A DNA stretch of 64,000 bases. Source: Temperatibacter marinus. GTDB taxonomy: Bacteria; Pseudomonadota; Alphaproteobacteria; Sphingomonadales; Kordiimonadaceae. How positions within the stretch are numbered: position 1 is the stretch's first letter; the number at the start of each line of letters is the position of its first letter. Below, in pieces: positions 18,460 through 28,098 of the stretch. The stretch is from the NCBI RefSeq assembly GCF_031598375.1, contig NZ_CP123872.1, positions 1,550,001 to 1,614,000 of the forward strand, in the 5' to 3' direction. The translations under genes were made by a program, and so were the position numbers. Below the pieces are notes generated by a model. That model saw nothing but the letters and a program-made list of their open reading frames with translations, ran no database searches and was not told the DNA's origin.

Positions 18460-19660
18460 CTGTGATGGATTCTGCTGCGGCGGCTGCGCTGGCCCAGGCC
18501 CACTGGAAATTATAGCCACCTAGCCAGCCCGTGACGTCCACACACTCTCCGATAAAGTATAATCCAGGCTGAGTAAGGGCTGCCATTGTCTTTGAGCTTA
18601 AGGCATTGGGATCGACGCCTCCTTTCGTGACTTCAGCTGTTCGGTATCCCTCGCTACCATTGGGAGTGAGTGTCCAGTGGTGGATTATCTCTAAAAAGCC
18701 TTCTAATTTTTTATTGCTGATTTGAGTGAGAGGAATATTTTCAAGATATTTTTCTGTGAAGGCTTTAGCGAAACGCGCTGGGAAAAAATCACTCAAGAAA
18801 GTGGCTAATTGTTGCTTGGGGCGCGTTTGCCGGGCATTTATCAAAGCCTCTTTAAGCGAGCCAGAGGGGTGTAGATCGATATGAATAGGTCTTCCAAGAG
18901 ACCAGAAACTTGAAATTTGTAGGATTGCAGGGCCACTGATACCCCGGTGTGTAAATAGAATATTTTCCCTGAAAGACGTCGTGCCGACTGTAACCAGGCT
19001 ATCAATTGAAACGCCTGTTAATTCTTTCATGAAGGTCAAATCATCAGATGTGAACGTGAGAGGCACCAATGCAGGCTCGGTCTTGGTTACTGGTATATTG
19101 AATTGCCGTGCAACGTCGTATGCAAACCCTGTTGCACCCATTTTAGGGATAGAGAGGCCGCCAGTGGCAATGACAAGTTGGTTTGATTGAAAGCTGCGGC
19201 CTTCTTTTGTGACTAACGTATATCCTTCTTGATGCTCTATAGAATGAATTGAACAGTCTACAGCGATTTCTACGGCGGCCTCTTCGCATTCTTTGATGAG
19301 GGCTTCAACAACCGCTTTCGACCCTTGATCACAGAAAAGCTGGCCCAGTTTCTTTTCGTTATAGGTGAGACCATGTGCCGAGAGGAGGTCAATAAAATCC
19401 CATGGTGTGTACCGTTTCATCGCAGATTTCATGTAATGTGGGTTCGAAGAGATATAATTGCTGGGCCCTGCATCCATATTTGTGAAATTACATCGCCCCC
19501 CCCCGGAAATAAGGATTTTAGCACCAATTTTTTTTGTATGTTCAATTAACAAAACTTTGACGCCTTTTTTACCTAGAAGTGAAGCGCAGAGCAATCCAGC
19601 AGCCCCAGCTCCAATTATAAGACAATCATAGGGTGAATTATTTGTTGAATGATTGGTCAT
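18446..19660 (-). CDS. BaiN/RdsA (HI0933/YhiN) family NAD(P)/FAD-dependent oxidoreductase
   Basis: A 404-residue flavoprotein. N-terminal FAD-binding motif 'IIGAGAAGLLCASLLGKKG' (GxGxxG), then 'GAKILISGGGRCNFTN', diagnostic for the HI0933-like family, 'ATGGLSIPKMGATG' in the middle, and the C-terminal 'GYNFQWAWASAAAAAE'. Family members reduce or process unknown substrates; BaiN acts on bile acid intermediates in gut bacteria, which need not apply here. ATG at 19660; no clear operon partner. Confidence 0.92.
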   Translation of the reverse strand: MTNHSTNNSPYDCLIIGAGAAGLLCASLLGKKGVKVLLIEHTKKIGAKILISGGGRCNFTNMDAGPSNYISSNPHYMKSAMKRYTPWDFIDLLSAHGLTYNEKKLGQLFCDQGSKAVVEALIKECEEAAVEIAVDCSIHSIEHQEGYTLVTKEGRSFQSNQLVIATGGLSIPKMGATGFAYDVARQFNIPVTKTEPALVPLTFTSDDLTFMKELTGVSIDSLVTVGTTSFRENILFTHRGISGPAILQISSFWSLGRPIHIDLHPSGSLKEALINARQTRPKQQLATFLSDFFPARFAKAFTEKYLENIPLTQISNKKLEGFLEIIHHWTLTPNGSEGYRTAEVTKGGVDPNALSSKTMAALTQPGLYFIGECVDVTGWLGGYNFQWAWASAAAAAESITENLS

Positions 19661-19835
19661 GCAATTGATCTCATGTTTCTGTTAATCCTTGATAAATAGC
19701 AAAAAAATGACTGTTAGTAAGTATTTTTTAACCTATTTTTCGGTATAACGCTTGTAACTTATATAAAAGCGATTAGTATAAGTCCATGTATGTGGGGAAA
19801 GCATATTTACGCAAGTAATAATTAATGAGGGTACC

Positions 19836-22070
19836 ATGACGAATTATCTAACGTCATTAGTCAATAATAAATTTTTCACTGTTCGAAATGCGCTCTTGGT
19901 TGTGACCATTGCATTGGTGATTTTTGTATTTATGATGGCAGGCAATAGAATTGTTGACGCTAATGCGCGCAGTTCTGAAGCAGAGCAGGCAAATGAAATC
20001 AATTTAATTATTGATAAAATTTCTCAGATGAAGTTGGCAATTGGTGGATTAAGAACAAATGTTCTTTCTGCCATTGGTTACAAGGACGGCACAGGGGCTG
20101 ACCTAGTAGACATTATTGAGGCAAACGGGGAATTTATCAGCGATAGTTTTCAAGATATTCTTGATGGCGTTAATTCACTTGAATTGGGGGGTAAAAGCGA
20201 ATTCGTTGAGACCTACAGAAATTCTTTTAATGCTTATAAGGCTGGAATTTCTTTATCTGTCTCTTACCTAAATGATCCTGAAAGTGCCGAAGTGAGTAGA
20301 GGTAAGCTTACCCGGCAAGTTATCCGGGAAGCTGGGACAATCATTGAGAGCTTACTGGATATTCGCAGTGCGATCGAGAATGAGTATCGCCCGAGTAACC
20401 CTAAACTTGCTGCAGTTGCAGACTTGAAGCATCAGCTCTGGTATTTGATTGATTATTCTTCGCTTGAGGCTGCGCAAATCGCAAATAAAATTTCTGGTCA
20501 TGAACCAATTGATTTTGACACGCTGAATACGTTAACTCGCTATGTTGGGCATATGCAGGCGTCTTGGAAATTAGCAACAGGCATTACAGCCAGTGCAGAC
20601 CTTGGACCTTCTGTTACAGAGCTTGTCAGTAAAATTGAGCAAGAATTTTTCGAAGACTATACTTATGAAAAAGATGATGTGTACGGCGAAGGGGAAGAAG
20701 ACCCTGAAGCTGAAGAGCAGGCAATCGAATATTCTGTCACACCGGATGACTGGAAGCAGTCTTATTCGACTGCTACACAATCAATGAATGCGATGAATAG
20801 TGCTGCGACCACTCTGGCCGAAGAATTAAATATGGCAGCCTTGTCTGATGCTAATGGCGATGTGGTGAATGCAACTGTTCTGATGGTGGTTGCTCTTCTT
20901 TTAGCTGCCTTTGCGATTTGGGTCGTCTTCAGTCGGGTGGTTAATCCAATTAATGCACTCTCTGATACTATGATTGTTCTGGCAGATGGTAATCTAGAAG
21001 TTGAGATCCCAAATGCCGATCGTGTAGATGAAGTCGGTAGTATGGCTCGCTCCGTTGAAACTTTTAAAGAAAATGCTTTAGAGCGCCGTCGCATGGAAAC
21101 AGAACAACGCGAACGTGAAGAAGCAGAACGGGTTGCTGAAGCAGAACGTAAAGAAGATCAACGTCGCAGAGATGAAGAACAACGTGTTGCAGATGAACGT
21201 CGTGAACAAGAAGAACGGGAAAATCGCCGTGATGAAATGCTCAAGCTAGCGGATCAGTTTGAAGCATCTGTCATGGGCGTAGTGTCAGCTGTTGGTGAAA
21301 GCGCCAGTGGCATGGAAAGTGCTGCCCGGGGTCTCACTGGGATTGCAGATAACACTTCTCAGCAATCTGGCAACGTGGCTGATGCTGCACAACAAGCATC
21401 AAATAACGCAAATATGGTGGCAAGTGCTGCTGAAGAGTTGTCAGCCTCTGTTCGTGAAATCACAGGCCAAACGACGCAGTCTAGTGTGAAAGCCCGCGAT
21501 GCTGTGACTCGGACAGAAAATGCAGGCCATGATATTGCACAATTGGTTGATGCAGCTCAGAAGATTGGAGATGTTGTCAAACTGATTAATGATATTGCTG
21601 AGCAGACCAACTTGTTGGCGCTTAATGCAACAATCGAGGCAGCACGTGCTGGGGATGCTGGTAAAGGCTTTGCCGTTGTTGCCAGTGAGGTGAAATCACT
21701 TGCGAATCAAACTGCCAGTGCCACACAAGAAATTAGCGAGCAAGTTGCAGGCATGCAAGAAGCAACAAATCTTGCTGTGAAAGCCATGGACGAGATCAAG
21801 ACAATTATTAGTGATATCGACAGTACGGCAGTTTCTATTGCCACTGCTGTTGAAGAGCAAGATGCTTCTACTCAGGAAATCGCTCGTAATGTCGCAGAAG
21901 TATCTGCTGGGACAGAAGAAGTGACCTCTAATATTACGAATGTTAGTATGGGAGCGAATATGACGGGAACTGAAGCAACTACAGTTCTTGAATCTGCTCA
22001 AGCGCTTTCTTCACAGGCTGCTGATCTTAGAACGGAAGTTGAAAGTTTCCTTACAACGATCCGATCATAA
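19836..22070 (+). CDS. Methyl-accepting chemotaxis protein
   Basis: A 744-residue transmembrane chemoreceptor: TM1 at about residues 17-36, a helical periplasmic sensor domain (about 37-340), TM2 near 345-367, HAMP domain (about 368-420), a long Glu/Arg-rich coiled coil (about 415-475) and the cytoplasmic signalling domain with the hairpin tip '[20 protein letters not shown]'. No C-terminal CheR-binding pentapeptide is seen. It signals to CheA/CheW, which are not encoded here. The sensor contains an acidic insert (about residues 280-300). Ligand unknown. GAGGG precedes the ATG and a strong terminator follows, so it is monocistronic. Confidence 0.94.
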   Translation: MTNYLTSLVNNKFFTVRNALLVVTIALVIFVFMMAGNRIVDANARSSEAEQANEINLIIDKISQMKLAIGGLRTNVLSAIGYKDGTGADLVDIIEANGEFISDSFQDILDGVNSLELGGKSEFVETYRNSFNAYKAGISLSVSYLNDPESAEVSRGKLTRQVIREAGTIIESLLDIRSAIENEYRPSNPKLAAVADLKHQLWYLIDYSSLEAAQIANKISGHEPIDFDTLNTLTRYVGHMQASWKLATGITASADLGPSVTELVSKIEQEFFEDYTYEKDDVYGEGEEDPEAEEQAIEYSVTPDDWKQSYSTATQSMNAMNSAATTLAEELNMAALSDANGDVVNATVLMVVALLLAAFAIWVVFSRVVNPINALSDTMIVLADGNLEVEIPNADRVDEVGSMARSVETFKENALERRRMETEQREREEAERVAEAERKEDQRRRDEEQRVADERREQEERENRRDEMLKLADQFEASVMGVVSAVGESASGMESAARGLTGIADNTSQQSGNVADAAQQASNNANMVASAAEELSASVREITGQTTQSSVKARDAVTRTENAGHDIAQLVDAAQKIGDVVKLINDIAEQTNLLALNATIEAARAGDAGKGFAVVASEVKSLANQTASATQEISEQVAGMQEATNLAVKAMDEIKTIISDIDSTAVSIATAVEEQDASTQEIARNVAEVSAGTEEVTSNITNVSMGANMTGTEATTVLESAQALSSQAADLRTEVESFLTTIRS

Positions 22071-22089
22071 GAGACATAATAAGCTGGAT

Positions 22090-22123
22090 AAAGGGCTGCT
22101 CTTTTGGGCAGCCCTTTTTTTTT
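22090..22123 (+). terminator. Rho-independent terminator after the chemoreceptor gene
   Basis: Perfect 10-bp stem AAAGGGCTGC/GCAGCCCTTT with an 8-nt loop, continuing into a T tract of nine, 20 bases after the stop. Confidence 0.93.
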
Positions 22124-22217
22124 GGGATACGTATTTTCGCCTTAATGTTCCTTGAAATATACAGTAGTGTAAATTTTAATAGGCCCTTCTTAAGCAGACT
22201 TTATACAAGGACGATCC

Positions 22218-24338
22218 GTGGCGAATAAAAAAAATACGAAAGGATCTAGCGCATCTGGTTCTAAGAAAACACCAGCTGAGAAAAGAACCCCGAAAAAGGC
22301 TTCTCCTAAAAAAAAGGCTGCTCCTAAAAAAAAGGCAGCTCCTAAAAAAGCAGGCGTAATCTATAAAAAAGCGCCTGCGAAGAAAAAGGTGAAGAGAAAC
22401 AAGAAGGCATCCTCTAAATCTAGCCTGAGTCACTCACCTCAATCGAGTATAACTCAAGACGGTAAGTCTAAAAAATCAATCTTGAAGAAGCTCTTTTATT
22501 ACGCAGCTGTTGCGGGTGTTTGGGGGGTTATTGCGGTAATTTTTTTAATCGCTTTTCTCGCACGTGAAATTCCAGATCTTGATAATCCGCCAGCGCCTGG
22601 TGCTGAGACGCCGACTGTCATTGTAAAGGCGCGAAATGGCTATACTCTTGTCCGCTCAGGCCCTATTTACGGAGACTGGCTTGCTTTTGACCAAATCCCC
22701 GAAATCATGGTGAAAAGTTTAATGGCCACAGAAGATAAGAATTTTTTCAAACATTCTGGCATCGATGGTATGGGGCTTATGAGGGCCATTTATGTGAATT
22801 TGTCAGCAGGCGGCGTCAGAGCCGGCGGCAGTACAATTACCCAGCAGTTGGCTAAAAATCTTTTTTTGACGGAGCGTCGAACCTTAACTCGTAAAGCCCA
22901 GGAGCTATTGCTGACTTTCTGGTTAGAGCAGAAATTCACTAAGAAGCAAATCATGACTCTTTACCTTAACAGGGTGTATTTTGGTGGTGGGACATATGGA
23001 CTTGATGCTGCTTCGCGTAAATATTTCGGACATGAGGGCGCGAGTTTATCTGTTACTGAAGCGGCAATGCTTACAGGATTGTTGAAAGCCCCAAGTCGCT
23101 ATGCGCCTCATATCAATCCTGAGGGCGCTTGGAAAAGAGCACAGGTTGTTCTCCTTCGTATGGCAAAGGAAGGCGTGATTACCAATGAGGCTCGCCGTAG
23201 TCTCGCTGAAACACCGCCTATAACACTGAAAAATCAACAAGGGTTGGAAGCTCGATATTTCTCAGACTGGGTAACGAAAGAAGCCAGAAAGGTTGTGAAT
23301 GTTGCTGGCAAGTCTATTATTATTCACACGACGTTGGACCCAGGCAGTCAACGTGCTGCTGCGGAAAGTCTTAAGAAGGGGCTGAAGCGAGAGGGCGAAA
23401 AATATGCTGTAAGTGAAGGAGCGTTACTTTCTCTTGATCATGATGGTGCTGTGAGGGCGATGATCGGAGGCTCGGGATATGGACGGACTCAGTATAATAG
23501 AGCTGTACAAGCCAAAAGACAGCCAGGCTCTGCCTTTAAAGTATTCCCCTATATTGCTGCTCTAGAACAAGGGGTGAAACCCACAGACACCTATATTGAC
23601 GAACCGATTGATATTGATGGTTATAAACCGATGAATTATAGTAAAAAATATTTCGGGGCACTCACTGTCAAACAAGCATTTATCGGGTCCACCAATACTG
23701 TTGCTGTAAAGTTGGCAGAAAAAGTCGGCCGTGAAAATGTTGTAGAAGTTGCCAAACGACTAGGGATTAAAACGACTGTTCTGCCGCATGCGAGCCTACC
23801 CCTTGGAACAGAAGAAGTAAGACTGCTAGATCTGGCAGCTGCTTATGCGTCCTTAGCAAATGGCGGTTATAGTGTTCATCCATATGCCATTCTTGAAGTC
23901 AATACGTTGGAAGGTGAAATAATTTACCGACATGAGGTCCAACCTCAATTGCCCGTGTTGACACACCCCATTGTTCGTCAAATGACGACTATGTTGTCTG
24001 CTGTTCTGACGGAAGGCACAGGAAAGAATGCGCGTATTGATCGTCCTGCAGCAGGGAAGACGGGGACAAGTCAAGACAGTCGAGACGCTGTCTTTGCAGG
24101 ATTTACAAGTGACATGACAACCGTTGTTTGGGTTGGTAATGATAATGGGAGCCCGATGAAACTCGTGACAGGAGGGGGATTGCCTGCTCGCGTCTGGAAA
24201 GACTATAATATTATGGCCCATGCAGGCAGTCCCGTTAGGCCTCTTCTCGCAGATGCAGGCTATTTGGATGATCAAAATAAAGGTCGGGACCAGAGGAAAA
24301 AAAAGAAGAAGTCTTTCTTTAAGCGGCTCTTTAATTAA
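22218..24338 (+). CDS. Class A penicillin-binding protein (PBP1A family) with lysine-rich N-terminal tail
   Basis: A 706-residue bifunctional peptidoglycan synthase. Cytoplasmic residues 1-88 are very rich in Lys, Ala, Pro and Ser with a repeated 'KKKAAP' unit. A TM helix lies at about 91-115, then the GT51 glycosyltransferase ('EDKNFFKHSGID', 'GGSTITQQLAKNLFL'). The transpeptidase motifs are SAFK (SxxK, catalytic Ser), STN (SxN) and KTGTS (KTG). It polymerises and cross-links lipid II in the periplasm. GTG start at 22218 has AAGGA seven bases upstream. It ends with a basic tail and its stop overlaps the convergent metalloprotease stop. Confidence 0.94.
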   Translation: MANKKNTKGSSASGSKKTPAEKRTPKKASPKKKAAPKKKAAPKKAGVIYKKAPAKKKVKRNKKASSKSSLSHSPQSSITQDGKSKKSILKKLFYYAAVAGVWGVIAVIFLIAFLAREIPDLDNPPAPGAETPTVIVKARNGYTLVRSGPIYGDWLAFDQIPEIMVKSLMATEDKNFFKHSGIDGMGLMRAIYVNLSAGGVRAGGSTITQQLAKNLFLTERRTLTRKAQELLLTFWLEQKFTKKQIMTLYLNRVYFGGGTYGLDAASRKYFGHEGASLSVTEAAMLTGLLKAPSRYAPHINPEGAWKRAQVVLLRMAKEGVITNEARRSLAETPPITLKNQQGLEARYFSDWVTKEARKVVNVAGKSIIIHTTLDPGSQRAAAESLKKGLKREGEKYAVSEGALLSLDHDGAVRAMIGGSGYGRTQYNRAVQAKRQPGSAFKVFPYIAALEQGVKPTDTYIDEPIDIDGYKPMNYSKKYFGALTVKQAFIGSTNTVAVKLAEKVGRENVVEVAKRLGIKTTVLPHASLPLGTEEVRLLDLAAAYASLANGGYSVHPYAILEVNTLEGEIIYRHEVQPQLPVLTHPIVRQMTTMLSAVLTEGTGKNARIDRPAAGKTGTSQDSRDAVFAGFTSDMTTVVWVGNDNGSPMKLVTGGGLPARVWKDYNIMAHAGSPVRPLLADAGYLDDQNKGRDQRKKKKKSFFKRLFN
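22305..22350 (+). repeat. Tandem 18-bp repeat with A8 tracts in the PBP tail
   Basis: Two 18-bp units (22305-22322 and 22323-22340) differing by one base, plus a partial third, each with an uninterrupted A8 run, encode the repeated PKKKAA. A further A8 run lies at 22227-22234 just after the start codon. Confidence 0.85.
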
Positions 24339-25036
24339 AATTGAAAAGCTTGGAGGACAGCAGCTTGGTCTTTTAGTGCGCGTCTTAATGTTTTATAGTC
24401 GGGGCAAAAGTCTTCGACGAGGGCCCAAAAAGATGTACTGTGATCCATATGCACTCTGTGGGCTAACTCATGTACAACCACATAATCAAGTAAGGTTTGG
24501 TCTGCCATGATCAGCCTGAAATTAAACCGAAGATCCCCCTTCACGGAGCAACTTCCCCATCTGGTTTTCGTATCGCTTATGCTCACAGATCGGTATGATA
24601 AATTCATAACAGAAGCGTAATAAAGCAGGCTTTCCTCAATATTCTTGCGTGCTTCTTGGATGAGCCAACGTTTTACTCGACTCCCAATAAGAGTCCTATC
24701 CTCTGACGGGACATAGAGAATCTGACCCTCCCGACTGCAGCCTCTGCGACGTGACGGGTCTTCTTTAATGATAATTTCTTCGCCCTGAAAGGGAAAGGAT
24801 TTATTCGATGTGATTTCTGCAAGGGGAACACTGTTGTGAAATTCTTCAATGATCCAATTTTTATGCTCATGTATAAAAGCTTGTGCTTTTCTAAGGGGGA
24901 GTTTAGGCGGGATGGTTACTTTCACCTCGCCTCCAGCTTTGCTGATACGAAGTTTGATTTTACGAGCCCTTGCGTGGCGGATGACCTTTATGGGGATCAA
25001 GAGGTCTTTGTGGATGATATCTAATGTTTCTGCCAT
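24335..25036 (-). CDS. YgjP-like (SprT-type) zinc metallopeptidase domain protein
   Basis: About 233 residues. The C-terminal half carries 'VVHELAHRVHMDHS' (HExxH zinc site with third His nearby) and 'TRWGSCSVKGDLRFNFRLI', both diagnostic of the YgjP/DUF45 metallopeptidase family. The N-terminal half has 'KIKLRISKAGGEVKVTIPP', typical of the same family. Substrate unknown. The frame is open to 25138, but I start at the ATG 25036, 10 bases after the YcgN-like stop; no clear ribosome-binding site. Last gene of the SCO1-YcgN-YgjP set. Confidence 0.88.
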   Translation of the reverse strand: MAETLDIIHKDLLIPIKVIRHARARKIKLRISKAGGEVKVTIPPKLPLRKAQAFIHEHKNWIIEEFHNSVPLAEITSNKSFPFQGEEIIIKEDPSRRRGCSREGQILYVPSEDRTLIGSRVKRWLIQEARKNIEESLLYYASVMNLSYRSVSISDTKTRWGSCSVKGDLRFNFRLIMADQTLLDYVVVHELAHRVHMDHSTSFWALVEDFCPDYKTLRRALKDQAAVLQAFQF

Positions 25037-25046
25037 GGATTGATCG

Positions 25047-25505
25047 CTATGTTTTTTGATGGTCTTGAAGAGGCCATTCAACAAGATGGTCTTCAAAATC
25101 ACCAGCCACTCTTTCATCGACCACGCGTCCAATGACACTCATGCCGGCTTCTTTGACGCTATGGTGAGACCCTGAAATCAGAGGATGCCACTCATAAAGT
25201 GATTTCCCTTCAGCTAGTAATCGATAGGCACAGGTGTTGGGCAACCACTTAAAACTATCAATTTTATCTCGAGTGAGGACGGCACAGTTGGCTACAAATC
25301 TTTTCCGGTTCGCATAATTGCTGCACAAAGCCGTTTCTAAGTTTAAAAGACGACAAGCGACATTTGTCACATGGACAGTCCCTGTTTCTTCATCTTCCAT
25401 TTTATGAAGACAGCATTTACCGCATCCATCACAAAGAGATTCCCATTCATCATTGGTCATCTCTTCTAGGGTTTTCTCCTCCCAATATGACGGCGTGCTT
25501 GTCAT
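25047..25505 (-). CDS. YcgN family cysteine-cluster protein (UPF0260)
   Basis: A 152-residue soluble protein with a conserved cysteine cluster: 'CDGCGKCC' at about residues 25-32, 'CRLLN', 'C.NY.NR', 'C' and 'LPNTCAYR', as in UPF0260/YcgN and the YkgJ-type Zn/Fe-chelating families. Exact function unknown; metal binding is inferred. Its ATG (25505) directly abuts the stop codon of the upstream SCO1 gene (TAAATG), indicating translational coupling. Confidence 0.9.
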   Translation of the reverse strand: MTSTPSYWEEKTLEEMTNDEWESLCDGCGKCCLHKMEDEETGTVHVTNVACRLLNLETALCSNYANRKRFVANCAVLTRDKIDSFKWLPNTCAYRLLAEGKSLYEWHPLISGSHHSVKEAGMSVIGRVVDERVAGDFEDHLVEWPLQDHQKT

Positions 25506-26114
25506 TTATTGTTGAACCAGTTGGGTCAAGGTCGTTGCGATTTGCTGCGGCGTATCAATTGCAGTGAATAATTTTAGAAAGGAACCCTCTTTATTCATCA
25601 GGATGATATAATTACTATGGTTCACAAGATAATCATTATTGCCAGTACCGCCTGTTTTTGTGAAGTAGATTTTATATTGGGGTGCAACTTTTTGAATGGT
25701 CTCCAAATCGCTCGTCAATCCAATAAAGTTGGGGTGAAAACCGGGCATGAAGTTGGCGAGTTCAGCAACCGTATCTCGCTCAGGATCTACTGTTATGAAG
25801 AGAGGTTGGATAGCAGATGTGTCAACATTCTTTTCTTCCATCATCTTTAGTGCGGCGGTCATTTTTTGCAATTCTATAGGACAAACATCTGGGCAAAAGC
25901 TATACCCAAAATAAATGAACTGAAATTTTCCCTTGAAGTCCGTATTTTTGACGGTCACTCCTGTATGGGCAGTCAGGGTGTATGAGCCACCAATCGAATC
26001 GCCACTGGAAAGGATTTGCCGCCCACTGTCTTTCTTTTGAGAGAAGACCTGGCCGAGAAGGATTGCTGTGACAAGAATAACGATTGACCAAAGAATATAC
26101 CGGAGGACTTTCAT
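25506..26114 (-). CDS. SCO1/SenC family copper chaperone
   Basis: A 202-residue protein with an N-terminal membrane anchor (residues about 5-24) and a thioredoxin-like periplasmic domain. The copper ligands are CPDVC (CxxxC) in 'YFGYSFCPDVCPIEL' and the distal His in 'VNHSNYII'. SCO1 proteins insert copper in the CuA site of cytochrome c oxidase. No cytochrome oxidase genes are in the window. Upstream is a 126-base gap with its promoter; downstream the YcgN-like gene follows with no gap. Confidence 0.93.
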   Translation of the reverse strand: MKVLRYILWSIVILVTAILLGQVFSQKKDSGRQILSSGDSIGGSYTLTAHTGVTVKNTDFKGKFQFIYFGYSFCPDVCPIELQKMTAALKMMEEKNVDTSAIQPLFITVDPERDTVAELANFMPGFHPNFIGLTSDLETIQKVAPQYKIYFTKTGGTGNNDYLVNHSNYIILMNKEGSFLKLFTAIDTPQQIATTLTQLVQQ

Positions 26115-26240
26115 ATTTTTTACTGACCTTTCATTTAACCTTTGCCTATCTAGACAGGGTGCTTATATACTGTAGGCTAGTGTCATGTCATTAGTTTTAT
26201 GACCCATCAACCGATTGTTATATAGAGCAAGAGTAAATCC

Positions 26241-26789
26241 ATGAAACAGTTTTTAACACCATTCCTATTATTGATTTTTATCACGTCTCCCTCTGTGGCA
26301 ATGCAAAGTAAACAATATGATTTACTCAAGGCGATTGAAGATAAGAACGTAACCGAAGTAAAGAAGCTTTTGAAGGAAGGGGTGTCTCCTAATACACGGA
26401 CATATAGTGAAGGCATTCCGGCACTTATTGTTGCCGCCCGTTCTGGTCACGCAGAAATATTGGAATTACTCTTGAAAAATGGCGCGCGCCCTGACATTGC
26501 GACACGAGATAGACGAGAAACGGCTTTAATGATTAGATCGTTCTCGCGTAATTCGAGGCTTGTTAAAATACTGTTGGATAATAAAGCCGATCCGGACCGT
26601 GTTGATCGATCCAATGAAACGGCCCTAATTAAGGCAGCACGGGCTCGGCAATTTAAAAATGTTCAGCTTCTTATCGAGGCAGGTGCTGATCCTACAATTC
26701 AAGACTTAACTGGCAAATCTGCTCTTGATTATGCTGTGATCAATAGGTCAAGAAGGATTGTAAGCCTACTAGAAAAAGCTGGCGCATAA
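26241..26789 (+). CDS. Exported ankyrin-repeat protein
   Basis: A 182-residue protein with a signal peptide (residues 1-20, cleavage probably after SVA) followed by about four ankyrin repeats (helix-turn-helix units containing 'GIPALIVAARSGHAEILELLLKNG' split over residues 50-73, 'ETALMIRS', 'ETALIKAARARQ', 'KSALDYAV'). It presumably mediates protein-protein contacts in the periplasm. It converges with the degenerate-EAL gene with only 16 bases between stops. Confidence 0.88.
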   Translation: MKQFLTPFLLLIFITSPSVAMQSKQYDLLKAIEDKNVTEVKKLLKEGVSPNTRTYSEGIPALIVAARSGHAEILELLLKNGARPDIATRDRRETALMIRSFSRNSRLVKILLDNKADPDRVDRSNETALIKAARARQFKNVQLLIEAGADPTIQDLTGKSALDYAVINRSRRIVSLLEKAGA

Positions 26790-26805
26790 GCCTTCTTTAA
26801 ATGGG

Positions 26806-28065
26806 TTAAGGAAGAGCCGTTCCTTGCATTAAGGTAAGCCCACAGGTCCTCCCAAAGGAGATTGCTTTCTGAGAATCACAGCCTGCTAAAATGACTTTTA
26901 CTTTATCAATTGAATTTAAGGCCCAAGTCAGCCGAGCGATCAGTGCCTCATCGTCGAGGGTGACTTCGTCCGCTTCAGTCAGTTGAATCTTATAAAATTC
27001 TACGTCAAACTGACTTAAATTTAGCCAGTCTATGGCCTGAGGGGTTATCCCAGCGAGGCATGTTCGATACCCGTCCGTATGAAGCGTTTTCATCGCTTGC
27101 CTAAACATGTCAGGGTTTTGGATGGCATCTGAAAGATCAAATTCCAAAACAAGCTTGCTCTTTTGCAAACTTCGTACATGCTGACTAAACTCTTTAAACA
27201 TATCGCTTTGCAGGACATCTAGCGAGAGGGTCAAGCTGGATATGATCCCTTTTTCATTAGAGAGATTTGGCTTGTTTTTTAACAGCTGACTTTCTAGCTT
27301 TGCCATTAGATATCGGCTTAAAAAACGATCAGGCGTTGCTTCTAATGAAGGCATCAAGCGCTGAATAGCTTGTGTAAAATTCACTGTATGATTTATCATG
27401 ACAGTCACAGCTTTTTTCCCAGGTAGCGAGGCATAGACTTTTTGTTTCTGCATTAAGCCTTCTAGATCCGTCACTTGAATCGTTTGAACCAATTGATGAA
27501 GGCGTTCAGGGTCTAGAGGCGTGTCTTTTGCCCGGGCACTTGGGGCTTGCACGGGCACCATTTTTAAGCCGGAAGACATGCTTTTCGTCTCTGGCTGTGC
27601 TGTTGGTTTGAGAGGCTTTCGCTTGGTTTGCTCTGCTAGAGTTTCTATAGCTGAGGGCAAGAGCAACTTTCCTGCAATCAACCCCTTCATTTCTGACAGA
27701 AAAAGAGCATAGTCATCGGCCAAATCATACCAAACTGTAAATAGATCGCTCTGTCCCTGAATAGGGTCCAATCCTTGAATGACCTGAGAGTCTTTCATGA
27801 GCATCCGTAAGGAATGAATAGAGGTATCGATACTTTCACTCGGAGCATCTTTCAGAATGAGCAGGCCGTCTTTGTTGGGCAGTAAAAAATACCGGCCTTC
27901 ATAAGTTTGCGTTAAGCCTTTGCACGCTTTCGCCATTTGTTGGCGGTAATGACTTTCATGAAACTGTTTTTCAAGTGCCGAGAGGCGCAACAAAATAGCC
28001 TGGCGACCTTCGGTATGGCGCTTTAGTTGATTGAGATAATCTAATGTTTCTTGTATCATTGGCAT
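26806..28065 (-). CDS. Degenerate EAL-domain-like cytoplasmic protein
   Basis: About 419 residues without signal peptide or TM segment. The C-terminal 200 residues fit an EAL-domain skeleton: 'SSLTLSLDVL', 'KLVLEFDLSDAI' (compare LxxEITE), 'AIDWLNLSQFDVEFYKIQ' (compare LPxDxxKID) and 'GLTLMQGTALP' (compare GxxxxQG). The catalytic signatures are gone: the DDFGTG position reads AGIT and AEGVET reads LAGCDS. No EAL triad is visible. I infer an inactive phosphodiesterase domain acting as a sensor or scaffold. It lies 33 bases or less downstream of the LapG-like protease gene. The frame is also open from a GTG at 28086. Confidence 0.7.
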   Translation of the reverse strand: MPMIQETLDYLNQLKRHTEGRQAILLRLSALEKQFHESHYRQQMAKACKGLTQTYEGRYFLLPNKDGLLILKDAPSESIDTSIHSLRMLMKDSQVIQGLDPIQGQSDLFTVWYDLADDYALFLSEMKGLIAGKLLLPSAIETLAEQTKRKPLKPTAQPETKSMSSGLKMVPVQAPSARAKDTPLDPERLHQLVQTIQVTDLEGLMQKQKVYASLPGKKAVTVMINHTVNFTQAIQRLMPSLEATPDRFLSRYLMAKLESQLLKNKPNLSNEKGIISSLTLSLDVLQSDMFKEFSQHVRSLQKSKLVLEFDLSDAIQNPDMFRQAMKTLHTDGYRTCLAGITPQAIDWLNLSQFDVEFYKIQLTEADEVTLDDEALIARLTWALNSIDKVKVILAGCDSQKAISFGRTCGLTLMQGTALP

Positions 28066-28098
28066 TGTTGTTATCCATACTCCCACATGTCAATGAGA

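Noticed and set aside
18111-18503. A 130-codon minus-strand frame opposite the PilZ gene
   Set aside because: Serine/arginine-rich antisense product; overlaps both the PilZ and the flavoprotein coding regions.
19661-19835. Promoter for the chemoreceptor (TTGTAA near 19752 with an AT-rich -10)
   Set aside because: Spacing and hexamers are too far from consensus to support a feature call.
22240-22430. Lysine-rich region considered as a separate histone H1-like gene
   Set aside because: It is in frame with and continuous into the PBP1A membrane helix and glycosyltransferase domain.
23853-24275. A 140-codon minus-strand frame opposite the PBP1A gene
   Set aside because: Cys/His-rich translation typical of antisense shadow; the transpeptidase motifs lie on the plus strand.
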